Positions 1 to 12,500 of a stretch of 64,000 nt of DNA are shown one piece after another (the first letter of the stretch is position 1; each line of letters begins with the position of its first letter). This DNA is from Tubiluchus corallicola (taxonomy: Eukaryota; Priapulida; Priapulimorpha; Priapulimorphida; Tubiluchidae). The notes below the pieces were generated by a model. It saw only the letters and a list, made by a program, of their open reading frames with translations. It did no database searches and was not told the DNA's origin. The DNA is taken from positions 434,001-498,000 of the forward strand of contig JAQGDQ010000139.1 of assembly GCA_030141605.1 (NCBI GenBank). The letters run 5' to 3'. The translations under genes were made by a program, and so were the position numbers.

Positions 1-562
1 TTAATTAAAGAATTTTTCTTTGTGAAATTTGACTGCCTTTAAATTGGCTCATACACAGTATAATAAATCTCCAATTCATCAACCATTGTTAGAACACGAT
101 AGTATCACTCTAGCAAAACAAGATATTAGATGCACATTACTTTGATTAATCTCGAAAATTAGAAAGATTAAATTAAAAATCACAATAATAAACTTGTCTG
201 AAGGATAGAATAATATTTGTGAAATATCTAAAACTCTTAATTATGTAACTTGATACACATGGCACTTTGCAGCCATTTTAGTTCATTTACAATTGCTGTA
301 ACTTTCAAATCTGCCAATGTGCACTAAAACTAAAAGCAGAATGTCCGCAATTGAGAGTCAAAAAGGAGAATGAATAACGAACACACAAAATCACATTTTG
401 GTCGAATTATTTTTAACCATAATTATGACTGGCTTTTAGTACACCATTGATCTAAAATATCGAGTGTTGTCTGGGTTCTGCTTCTTTTATATCAAAATCA
501 TCAATCAGAATGTACTTATAAGGTAACTTTATCAAGTGTTGTAAATGATACAGAATTTGATT
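1..562. other. 3' flank / 3' UTR of the TEP1-like gene
   Basis: AT-rich sequence downstream of the TEP1 stop. It probably contains the 3' UTR, but I found no clear AATAAA on the minus strand here, so the polyadenylation site is not placed. No other gene is visible. Confidence 0.4.
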
Positions 563-3500
563 TTAAGCAGAAGTTTTCTTGGGATAATGAAGTTTCAGAA
601 AAGTAATGCGCCCCAACATGTCTCCAGCTACAATCATGTTCTCTTTTGCCTGCATGGCCGTTATTTCTGTCCTGGCTGTGTACTGTCCAAGCTGAAAACA
701 AAACAGTATGTCAGTATCCTTTATACATGCTTACACAACATGTTCAACAATTATTGACAAGCATGCCCTTTGTTGCTCTTATATACCTAACATTTATATA
801 TACAGTACTGTTTATTTTAATGAGATTTATATTTTTTACTAATAGTTTCCTTTTTTCATTTTATAGAAGGCAATTTTCAGTACAGGAAGGAGATTTTCTA
901 AACCACTCTAGAAACAAATAAAACTAGTTAGTTAATTCATCATTTCTTATATATTCCAGTTTAGCTGATTTGAGCTTTTGGAATTAATGACTCAAGAGTT
1001 GAAGAAGGAAACTGTCTCAGGGAACATTTCCAGTCCTGGTATAGAGTTTAGGAACTCATCCTATATCCTATTAAGCACAGAGGCAATCTTTTTTATGTTG
1101 TCTTATAGTTTAAATTAAGTAAATAGTAGGTTTGTTTTGCAATACTTGAATTTGAAATCAGAATTATATCATTGTATATTCTTATTCATGGCACATCATC
1201 ACTTTTTGCAAAAGCCGTTTAGGAGCTCATCAGCCAAAACGAAGTTTATTTGTAGTTGTAAATGTGCGGCACGCTAGCTGTGTGATTATTCTTTTTTATA
1301 TACTTTCATAACCAGTTGGGCCTACTACTGAAACTTAATTTTGCTATGGTGCCATGTATAGAGAGCAGCTATAGTGTAGTGCACTTATCACAGACTTAAG
1401 GGTTTCACATACATGTTACTTTAAATTGCGTCCAGACACATTTAATCGAGCAAAGACTAAGCATAGTTAAAAATGTTCTATGAATACATACCTGTTTGTA
1501 AGTGTTTGTGTGCCAAAGTTTTATCTTCTTATCATTTGAGCCAGTCACAAGCAAATTTCCCTGATCAATGAGAACTATACATGTAATTTTGTCATTGTGA
1601 ATCTGCAAAATGAAAAGCATTTAATGTTGAGATAAATACAATATACAGTATATTTCAAGGGTGCAAACTTGGAACTGTTACTCTAATTAGATCCATACAA
1701 CAAGTCAAAATAACTGAGGACTGTATTGGTTTAATATATGGTGCACATCTTGTGTAACAATACTGTAAGTATGTTTAACTTAATACTTGATTTAACACAA
1801 AACGTCTTACGGCAAATTCCTATGCATTGTTAGTGGTATGGTTTCATTTGGTATAGAATGATTTAGTGCATCAGTTTTGCAGATAATGCACAAAATTAAA
1901 ACCTGTCCGAAATGTTAATACAACTGCAGTAGATTTGTTAGGTACTAGGTAGGTCTACAAATTCTTGTTAATTTTCAGCTAGTATTTGGTGTCACTGGAG
2001 TTCCTACTAGCTCTCATATGTATAGAATTTTTATAGAACTTTACAGAACTGTCAGAACACTTCATTATAATATTATATAAGCTCCATTATGGTAGAATGA
2101 TTAGCACACACAGAGAAAACATAAATGTTGAAAAATATTGTTTCGGCTTGTTTTGCAGTTGTTCTTTATTGTGTGCACAATGGAATGAATAACTCCCCCA
2201 ACACCCCCCCAGCAAAAGAGAAAGAAAAAAATGCACATGAAACAGAATTCTATAGCAACCGCGTTATAGGCTTCCGCACTCTGTAATCACATGCGAGTCG
2301 ATTTTCCATCGTTGGTTAGGTGTTGCACCGCAGTTGTTGATGAAACAATGCACACAGCAGCAAATTAAACAGTGCTTGTTTTGCAAAATAATGTTACTGT
2401 TCTCTGTTTTTCTCTAGCGCACATGGTCACCAAATTAAATGTTTTTGTTTCGTGTTTCATGTTTTTTTCGGGTGCATTAGATTTAAGAATTAATTAGTGA
2501 TCAAGCATGCAGTTAGGTTATCTAACCTTCTGGTTGAAGACAGGTGTTTGGGATCCATCTAGCACACTATACACAGAAAGATAACCTTGTCCATCTCCAG
2601 CATACACGTAGTTAATCCATGGGGACAATCGACAGCTGTAGATCCAGCCTCGTGTTGTAGTCGAAAATTTGTTTATCAGATCTAGCTCATTCTGAAATAA
2701 ACATTAAACATAGTTTTTAACAGTCTTTACAAGAAACCTTCTCTGCACAGGACGACTGTAAAAAAAGTTTGGTTGTGATACTTTTTCTAGGCAACTTTTC
2801 TTACTCGTCTGTCTCAGTTTATGCATATGCAGCTTTTATTATCTTATTTTTTGTATATTTACCACATAAACCATACAGAAAAAAATTCTAGTGAATAGAG
2901 CTGGAACACTTAATAAAGAACCTTTTATAAAGAGACGGTAAAACATGCAATTTTCACCATACTATCTGTTGACAGAAAGAAAAGAGAAAAAGAAAAAAAG
3001 CACAGAAATAGTTTTGAAAATAAGATTGATATTCTCTCAGCAGTTTTGAATGGGTATATTACATTTTTTTTTAAAAATGTGGACAGTTTTAATTACTTTA
3101 AGACCTAGCAGTGCTTTTGTTCTCATTTTCGTACATATTAATTTCAGTATTGTTTTTAGTTTACTTTTAGTTTGTAATTATTTCTGTTGTATGGTTTAAA
3201 TGGCTTTTGCTGAAATAAAATAGGAATCTAATCTAATCTAGTGTTAAAATCTAGATCTGTTTAGACAAGGCACTGAACCAACAAAAGTGCCTTAACCACC
3301 ATCCCTAGACAAAGTGAAAAGCCAGAGGCAAAACAACAGATGAAATCACATACTTCAGTCGCTATAAACACGCACAGTGTCACAGGTTTCACAACATGCA
3401 GAAACTTTTTTAAACAATAGTTTTTGTACGTGTCAAAAATTCCACACACAACTTTTGACAAAAGTTTGATTTTTTTAAATTTTGACCTAGCAGAATTTTG

Positions 3501-6500
3501 ACTATTAAGCAAGCAAGATGTACAATATATTTAAGAGTTATGACTATTTTTATTTATGCTTTATTTCACACAAATCAAATACAAATAAAGCCAATATTAA
3601 AACTATATATAAAGAGTGAATATGTCCGAGGATAGTACAACAGTAAGTCCTAAATAAGGAATAAGTAGAACTAAGTAAAAACATAAGAACAGATTTTTAT
3701 AACAGGTCTAATTACTACTCTGAGTAGCACTGGTCAAGATTTTTCTTTATTAATTCTTGTTTTAGTAAGCAGGAAATTTTTTCTTAGCCTGTGAAATATA
3801 CAAATAAGAAATTTTCATCTTATGTAAGAGATTTTAACTAATAAATCACATGAAATTAACGACTATGGATGACAAAAATGTTCTTAATTTAGACATGCAA
3901 CATTTTTTGCAAGTATCCAGTATTTTGTGAGTCAGTAAGATGACATTATAGTGAATTATGTTAACTATAAATGTTGTGAGATATAGAGGTTTTGTTGTCT
4001 TATAACGCTTGATTAGGAAATGATTGAAAGAGTGAATCAGCATCTAGCTAACTGGCTAACTGATGGACTCATTGAATGAGTATCTGACAAAATCTTGAAA
4101 TAGTCTGACTGACTGAATGAAAAAAATGAAAGACGACTGACTGATTGAATGAATGCAGACAGTCAAACATTCAATCAGCTGACAGGCCAACTGGCATGCA
4201 ACAAAAAAGCTTCCAACCAAGGAATGAGGTAAGAAGTAATCATACGAATGGACAAATGAACGAACAAACAAACAAAGGAAATGAGCAACAAATCAATATA
4301 CCTTTTGTAATTGTTCTGTTTTCAGACTACTAGAAGAACAAGGGGCCATTGAAAACATCTCAGATTCCACTCTGAACATTTTTCTCATCTTTAAAAAAAG
4401 AATATGACCTACAAACCGGGCATATCTGCACAAGTCACTTCCTAGTTATAGCCAGTGAGTGTTATGTTATGCAAAAATTCTGCCGCTTGATCCGTATCAC
4501 CATCAAACAAATATGCTCCAGATGTTTAACCAAGTCCAAAGTTCGTCTGCCTCACCACCGTGCACGTGTGCTGCAGGTAGTAAGAGCAGCGGTAGCAGCA
4601 TGGTCAGGGTGCGTTACCATAAGCGCTTGATCTACATGCTTTGCTTGTGCGTAGCCTCTACTATTACAATGCTTTGCTATGTAGTGAGGTTTCAAAAAGA
4701 TGGAGAACTTGTTTCATCACCGGGCAGCATCACCGCAGTCACCCCCACATATAAAAATGATTATCGGTATGCAGCTGACTGGTACAGCTCTGTGTGCTTT
4801 AATGAAATCAATTATGAGCAGTTTGATGTGCTAGGCTTAGTAAAAAGGATAGAAAACTGGAAAACTTCAGATAATACTTACTGCATAGCAGTGTTTAACA
4901 GATTTGATAGTGTATATAAAGTTAGTCTACGGAGAGGTACATTATACATGCCTAAACAGTTTCGTGGAAAAATGTTTGACTGGCTCGGTAAAAAAGAGGA
5001 TCTTTTTCGAGAAATGGAGTCACAGAATATAGTTCATGTGTACAACAAGTTGACACACGATTACACAATTTTTAATCCTGTCAGGTCAAAACGTCCGACT
5101 TCTGAGCCACCCAGTGGTCAGGACGCTCGTGCCAAAGTTGACAGATTGTCTGAAAAAACTAGTCACGACTGTGATTTTTGCAACTACTTGCAGATGACGG
5201 CTGCTGATTCGTTCGGAAGAGTTGAATCTGAATTTTCTTTTTCAGCTGCCAATGCTTTTAAGTTGGATGCATGGCATGCTTTATTTGTTCCCAGGCAGCA
5301 TCATCCATTAAACATAGATGATCAATTATTTCTCGATTTGTTCATGAAAACTGCAATGACGTGGTTTGAACAAGTGCATTCTTTGCATCCCGAGTATCAA
5401 TACCCCCATATGACATGGGACAATTTGCCTCAAGCCGGAGCTAGTCAAATTCATCCACATGTACAGGGAACTTTAGCGATGGATCAGTATTACGGAACAA
5501 TGGAGAATATTAGAGATGCTGCACAAAAGTACAGTGAGTTACATCCGGGCAGGAACTACTTTACTGACTTGACAGAGATGCATCATGGACTAGGATTGGC
5601 TGTGACTTTTGGAAAAGCAGCAGCACTAGCCCACCTGACACCTCGTTTGAAAAACGAAGTCATAGTCATTTGTGATAAGGCATCGGAGGACTTTTTTAGA
5701 ACTGTGTATTTTGTTATTAAAGCACTAGTGGATGACATGCGTGAATTAGCATTTAGTGCAGCCATAGTGCTGCCACCTATGGGTAAAAATACAATTGTGA
5801 ATGCAATGCCAGCTTTTGCACGTATTGCAACTCGTGGTAAGGAAGATGTCTCTGACATCAGTGCATTTGAAATGTTTACGTTATACAATGTAAATCAAAA
5901 TCCTGGCAAAGTAATTACAAAGGTTAAGGAGTCTATAGAAAAGAGAGGTGTTCCCGTTCGCTTGTAAATGTAGTTCGGCATATTAGTAAAATATATGTGA
6001 CCATGAAATTACACAGTTGTTTTCCTTAAAAAATGTTTTTGCATAGTATTCAGTAAATATGCAAGCCACAGGAACTTTCTCCACAACATATGGCATAGCT
6101 TATTTCAGTGCTAATCTGTGTGGTAATTTATGTTAATAAAAATTTACCTGTCCGTAAATTTATGCTTCTATCTTAAATTTTCACCTACATTAATTTGTGA
6201 ATGTAAATAACAAGAAATTTGGGAAACAGCAAGTTTCACACCCTGTTCTATGTGACAGTGCATCACTTCACTGGCATCACAAGGTAAAAAAGTAAAGTTA
6301 AGGTGAAATGTTTCAGTGTCACTTGCTACTAATGATCTGTGGGTTAGCATTCCGTGTAAGGTTACAAGAAATTAATTATTCGATGTTACTCTGAGACTTT
6401 TAAGATATAATGTAAAATGTCTGTAAGCAGAATAGTTAAAAAGTACCTACCTACAGCTTCCTGCTGGCAGTATTAAGAAAGTCTTAAGTTTGTAAGATAT

Positions 6501-9500
6501 TGGCTGCTTGGAGGGAGGGAGGGAGAGAGAGAGAGAGAGGGGGGAGGGAGAGAGAAAGAGAGAGGGAGAGAAAGAAAGAGAGAGAGACGTGCACGCACAC
6601 ACACAGACACGCACACACAGATACGCACGCACGCACGCACACACACACACACAGATGTTATCGAAATGTACTATATATGAAATTGCATAACGTTTCAAAT
6701 TTGTTCAAAAGCAAGCACATGGTAGCAGACACGCACGATGCAACAGTGTATACACGGATGATTATCATCTGTTGTGAGCGTTGGTAATGCACAATGACCT
6801 CACAGCGTTACAGATTCTGGCGGAAGTAGCACAGAATTTAACTTACAATCTGCTGAACAAACAACAGGGCAATTCATCCAAGCGAACTGCTGCCTTTTCA
6901 ACAAAAAAATCTAATCTGCTGTTCTGCTTCCGTGCAGGTATTGCTGTAGCGAGGGAAAACAAGCCATGCATGGGTTACCTATTTTACGACTGTTTCTACT
7001 TCAGCAACAAACTTTCAGACCAAAAATGTGTAACTCTAATCAATTGATTATTGTAATTTATGCTGATATACTTACATATATTCATTTACTTAAATATTGC
7101 ATTCAATTTTTAATAGTATTTTAATAATAATTATTCTGTTAATACTGTAAAATAATTATCATCGCACAATACGTTGTTTTCACTGTACAATGCTTGCACG
7201 ACATGTAAGTTACAATGTACAATGTACAATGATGTAACAATGTACATATTATTGTTGAGATAATAATCGAATTCATTGCATTTTGTAGAAATGTTCATTT
7301 TTCACTATAATACGTACAGAATGAAAGGAATTTCGAGTTAGATGAGCAAATAAATAATAAGTACATGCAACGAAGCAAACTGCTGTATCTCTAAATTAAA
7401 GGAATGATGTGACAAAAAGATAAAAAAGATCAGCGTAAGTGTGTATACCGAATGTGTAAATGTTGAATAGAGAAATATGAGGCAGCATGAACTGTATGAC
7501 ACCATGAAAAAGTCTGAGAACGCTTTGTACTTGTAGTCATTCATTACGAATACGATAATATTTTAGGCACGTATAATTGGTCACCAAGCCCAACAAAAAC
7601 ATTAATTATATTGATCATGTTGGTGTAACACTTAAAATTTTTTCTGCATAAGTAAATGTTTTTATTAAACACGTAAATAAAGAGAAACAGTTACAAATTA
7701 CTTTGATACAAAACAATTTAGTGAGCATCGTGACTGTTTCATAGGTAAACACCTGAAATAAAGAATATACTAAAAACAAATTAAATTTATTAAACCAGGG
7801 GACTAAAAGTAAAAATTATGATGCATTCTGTCAGAAACGGACAGATCTGCATCTCAGCAGTAAAGAATAATTATGTACTCTTGGGAGCTCATGACAATTG
7901 AGTAAATACTCTTGTTGATCAAAAATTAGAACAATTATTGGTAAACTAGACAGCATGCTCCCATGTAGAGGCGCATATCAAGGTAATGACAAATTTAACA
8001 GTTTAACTTTATAAATAATCATTTTTTGGTAGCCATAGTAAAAAGAAGCTTGTCACATGGAATAAATATTTACTCACTATAGTTGATTTGTTTCATGAAA
8101 GGCTGTGCTACTTACCTTCCAAACAAGTTGTAAGTTTACACTTACTCTTCATGATTACCATTAAATAATAATAATTGCTACTCGCTACTCAATAATTGCT
8201 TTACTGTAAATCTAGTCATTATCTAGCTGAAAAAGCATGCTACTGATTAATAAATTTACAATTGACAGAACCACTGAGTAATTGACTGATTGTTACATGT
8301 TTCATTCATTTACTCAGTTATTGTTTTGCTTGTTGCAAGTTTTATTAAACTAAAGGTTGTATGCTGTATTGTCTGCAGGTTAAAAGAGAAACTGTAAATT
8401 TTTCTTATCTAAGAGGGAAATATAGTGAGAAAGAGAAAAACACGGGAGACAGATAGGGAGGGAGAGAGGAAGAGAGGGAAAGGATAAGAGTGATTAAAGA
8501 GGTAAGAAGGAGAGAGGGAGAGGCAAACAGAAAAAAGAAACCAAAGGTTTTATCCTACTAAAATAGCAGAACTTGCAACTAAAAGCGCAACCACGATTTT
8601 TCTGTTAAAAATATTTGGAGTAAATACTTTTTTGGTGAAACGAGTTTTCTAGGACAAATATTTTCTGTGAAAGTTTGTTTTTTCTGTGATAAAAGTTTTC
8701 TGGGAAATGGACCTAAATCATTTCTATCACTGCCAGTGATTGTATAAAATTATCAAATCGGTTGCATACCGCCTAAAATTAAGTTTGCATACTGCGGTCA
8801 TAGTAATTTATAAGCTGCTAGCTTGGTTTTATACAGCTAGTTGTTATTTGTTCACTCATTCGTCTGTCCATTCATTCATTCATTCATTTGATCACTCATG
8901 CACTCATTTATTCATTCCTTCACTTATTTAGTTAGATTTACTTTTATTAATTTTTGTAGAAATTTTGATAGCTAGTTTTCAGTGAAACATTTTTCAACAT
9001 ATAAATCCAACATATAAGAAGCCTGAGATAAAAAATTGAATTTATAAACTAAACAGCTGCTCTGTATCTAGAAGAGTCAGTGTAACAGACCATTCATACA
9101 ATTTTAAAGATAACAAACAAAACTTGGAAATTTTTTAGAATAATGATGACACAAAACACTAACTAATCTCAGTGTTACAGAACCCAAGCTGCAATATCAA
9201 TACTCATCATTTCATTTGTTTATTCCTAAAAGATTCCAAAATGATTCAGACTGTAGAAATTTTGTCAGATTGACAAAACTTGCAAATGGATGAAGTTTTG
9301 ATAATTTTATACAATCACTGGCAGTGATAGAAATGATTTAGGTCCATTTCCCAGAAAACTTTTATCACAGAAAAAACAAACTTTCACAGAAAATATTTGT
9401 CCTAGAAAACTCGTTTCACCAAAAAAGTATTTACTCCAAATATTTTTAACAGAAAAATCGTGGTTGCGCTTTTAGTTGCAAGTTCTGCTATTTTAGTAGG

Positions 9501-12500
9501 ATAAAACCTTTGGTTTCTTTTTTCTGTTTGCCTCTCCCTCTCTCCTTCTTACCTCCTTAATCACTCTTATCCTTTCCCTCTCTTCCTCTCTCCCTCCCTA
9601 TCTGTCTCCCGTGTTTTTCTCTTTCTCACTATATTTCCCTCTTAGATAAGAAAAATTTACAGTTTCTCTTTTAACCTGCAGACAATACAGCATACAACCT
9701 TTAGTTTAATAAAACTTGCAACAAGCAAAACAATAACTGAGTAAATGAATGAAACATGTAACAATCAGTCAATTACTCAGTGGTTCTGTCAATTGTAAAT
9801 TTATTAATCAGTAGCATGCTTTTTCAGCTAGATAATGACTAGATTTACAGTAAAGCAATTATTGAGTAGCGAGTAGCAATTATTATTATTTAATGGTAAT
9901 CATGAAGAGTAAGTGTAAACTTGCAACTTGTTTGGAAGGTAAATAGCACAGCCTTTCATGAAACAAATCAACTATAGTGAGTAAATATTTATTCCATGTG
10001 ACAAGCTTCTTTTTACTATGGCTACCAAAAAATGATTATTTATAAAGTTAAACTGTTAAATTTGTCATTACCTTGATATGCGCCTCTACATGGGAGCATG
10101 CTGTCTAGTTTACCAATAATTGTTCTAATTTTTGATCAACAAGAGTATTTACTCAATTGTCATGAGCTCCCAAGAGTACATAATTATTCTTTACTGCTGA
10201 GATGCAGATCTGTCCGTTTCTGACAGAATGCATCATAATTTTTACTTTTAGTCCCCTGGTTTAATAAATTTAATTTGTTTTTAGTATATTCTTTATTTCA
10301 GGTGTTTACCTATGAAACAGTCACGATGCTCACTAAATTGTTTTGTATCAAAGTAATTTGTAACTGTTTCTCTTTATTTACGTGTTTAATAAAAACATTT
10401 ACTTATGCAGAAAAAATTTTAAGTGTTACACCAACATGATCAATATAATTAATGTTTTTGTTGGGCTTGGTGACCAATTATACGTGCCTAAAATATTATC
10501 GTATTCGTAATGAATGACTACAAGTACAAAGCGTTCTCAGACTTTTTCATGGTGTCATACAGTTCATGCTGCCTCATATTTCTCTATTCAACATTTACAC
10601 ATTCGGTATACACACTTACGCTGATCTTTTTTATCTTTTTGTCACATCATTCCTTTAATTTAGAGATACAGCAGTTTGCTTCGTTGCATGTACTTATTAT
10701 TTATTTGCTCATCTAACTCGAAATTCCTTTCATTCTGTACGTATTATAGTGAAAAATGAACATTTCTACAAAATGCAATGAATTCGATTATTATCTCAAC
10801 AATAATATGTACATTGTTACATCATTGTACATTGTACATTGTAACTTACATGTCGTGCAAGCATTGTACAGTGAAAACAACGTATTGTGCGATGATAATT
10901 ATTTTACAGTATTAACAGAATAATTATTATTAAAATACTATTAAAAATTGAATGCAATATTTAAGTAAATGAATATATGTAAGTTTTTAGTTTTGCCCTG
11001 CACTGTTCACACGTTCTCCAGTTTTACACATTTTACCCATTTTCCTAGGTTATGTTTCTGCTGGCCCAATGATAAGTGATTCATTGAAGTATGACAACTT
11101 AACAAGTATGTAACTTAACAAGCTATAGGAGGAAGAATACCTAGGCAGGATAGGTATAATTACATCAGATAATACATTTTTATCAGTTTTAACACACTTT
11201 GCAAAGCTGTAACCTGTTACTGTAACCAGTAACCTTATACTTAGTTGATTTATCTGTTTCTGTTTTACATTCTCATGTGAATCTAATCTTCATTTTCACC
11301 GTTATCACATTCATTTTTCGTTGTCATTTCTTACCCTTACTACCACCTGGTGCCGGTATTTCACTCTCTCTGCTTATTTGATTTCACACTTTCTACATAT
11401 CTTGTTTTCATATTACTTTCTGCTCAGGCCTGTATAAGTTTATCTTCTGTGCCTGAGCCGATACCTCAATATCTGGTGAAACTAGTTTTTGTTTTGTTTG
11501 CATTAGTAATAGCTTACATTGTAATAAATGTAATAATATATTATTTATGGCATTTTGGAACTAAACTAAACTAATCTGAACATCATGTGTTATAGTTAAT
11601 TGGCTCAAAGTGTATTACCGAAAGCTGCTGTAAGTGTTTTTATGCTCATAATATCCGATGTGCTTCAGCTAGCTCTGCTGCTTTTATCGTCCTTCTTTTT
11701 TGTAAGGTCTCAGTGGCATGCACTTTCTAGAACAATTGCTCAATCACTGACAGTTTTGTCTTGCGTGCTTCTTGTATAAATGAAATAATGAAACTGGCAG
11801 GCTGGTCAATTTGTTCTATTTTTCTGCTAAAAACTATAAAAATATGTTTTACCTTCTGTTTGTATAGAAAATCTATTCTGCAAATCTTGCTGTAAAATTC
11901 TAGTTAATTTTTGCTATTTAAATTAAGCATATGTTACAATATACAAGCTACCAGATAGTAAATTTGTTTACTTTGCAAGTAACAATTTCTATAACACTTG
12001 CTAGCTAAAGTGTTCCCAAAAAGCAAACAAGAATTGTATGTTACAGTTAACTGTTATTGGCTGAATAATGCAATTATATAGTTCCAATTATCAAATTCTT
12101 TGGCACTTTTCACGGTGGCTTCACAAGCTTTGCTTCTTGACCACCATGCAGAATATATTTCTGTTTGGTAAACTATAATGTAGTTTAGTTCTGCTACAAT
12201 TATTGTAACTATATTTGATTTTTTTCCTAGTTGTAGGGTGTAATAGTTATAAGATAATAATGCAAATTGTAATGTAAAATTATATGCTGAGGCAAATTAC
12301 AAGAAAATTACTAATTACAAAAAACTGGATTATTTAGATGCTTTTCCTCAGACTTCAAGTGAACAAATGTTTAGATTTTGTTTTATTTGATGCTTAATTC
12401 AGGACTGTATATCAATATTGTCATAATTATGTGTCTGATAACAGCTTGTTTGGAGTGAAGCAGTTCTTATTCAATTACTAGTAGAACCTTATCCATGTTT

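Noticed and set aside
4459-4512. Start of the GalT-like protein at 4459
   Set aside because: The codon there is GTG; in an animal the first in-frame ATG at 4513 is the better start.
6447-6787. Three overlapping frames on both strands
   Set aside because: They are produced by the GA/CA microsatellite.
7338-7544. 68-codon frame repeated at 10510-10716
   Set aside because: Identical because the two arms are inverted copies; no domain, and AT-rich low-complexity composition.
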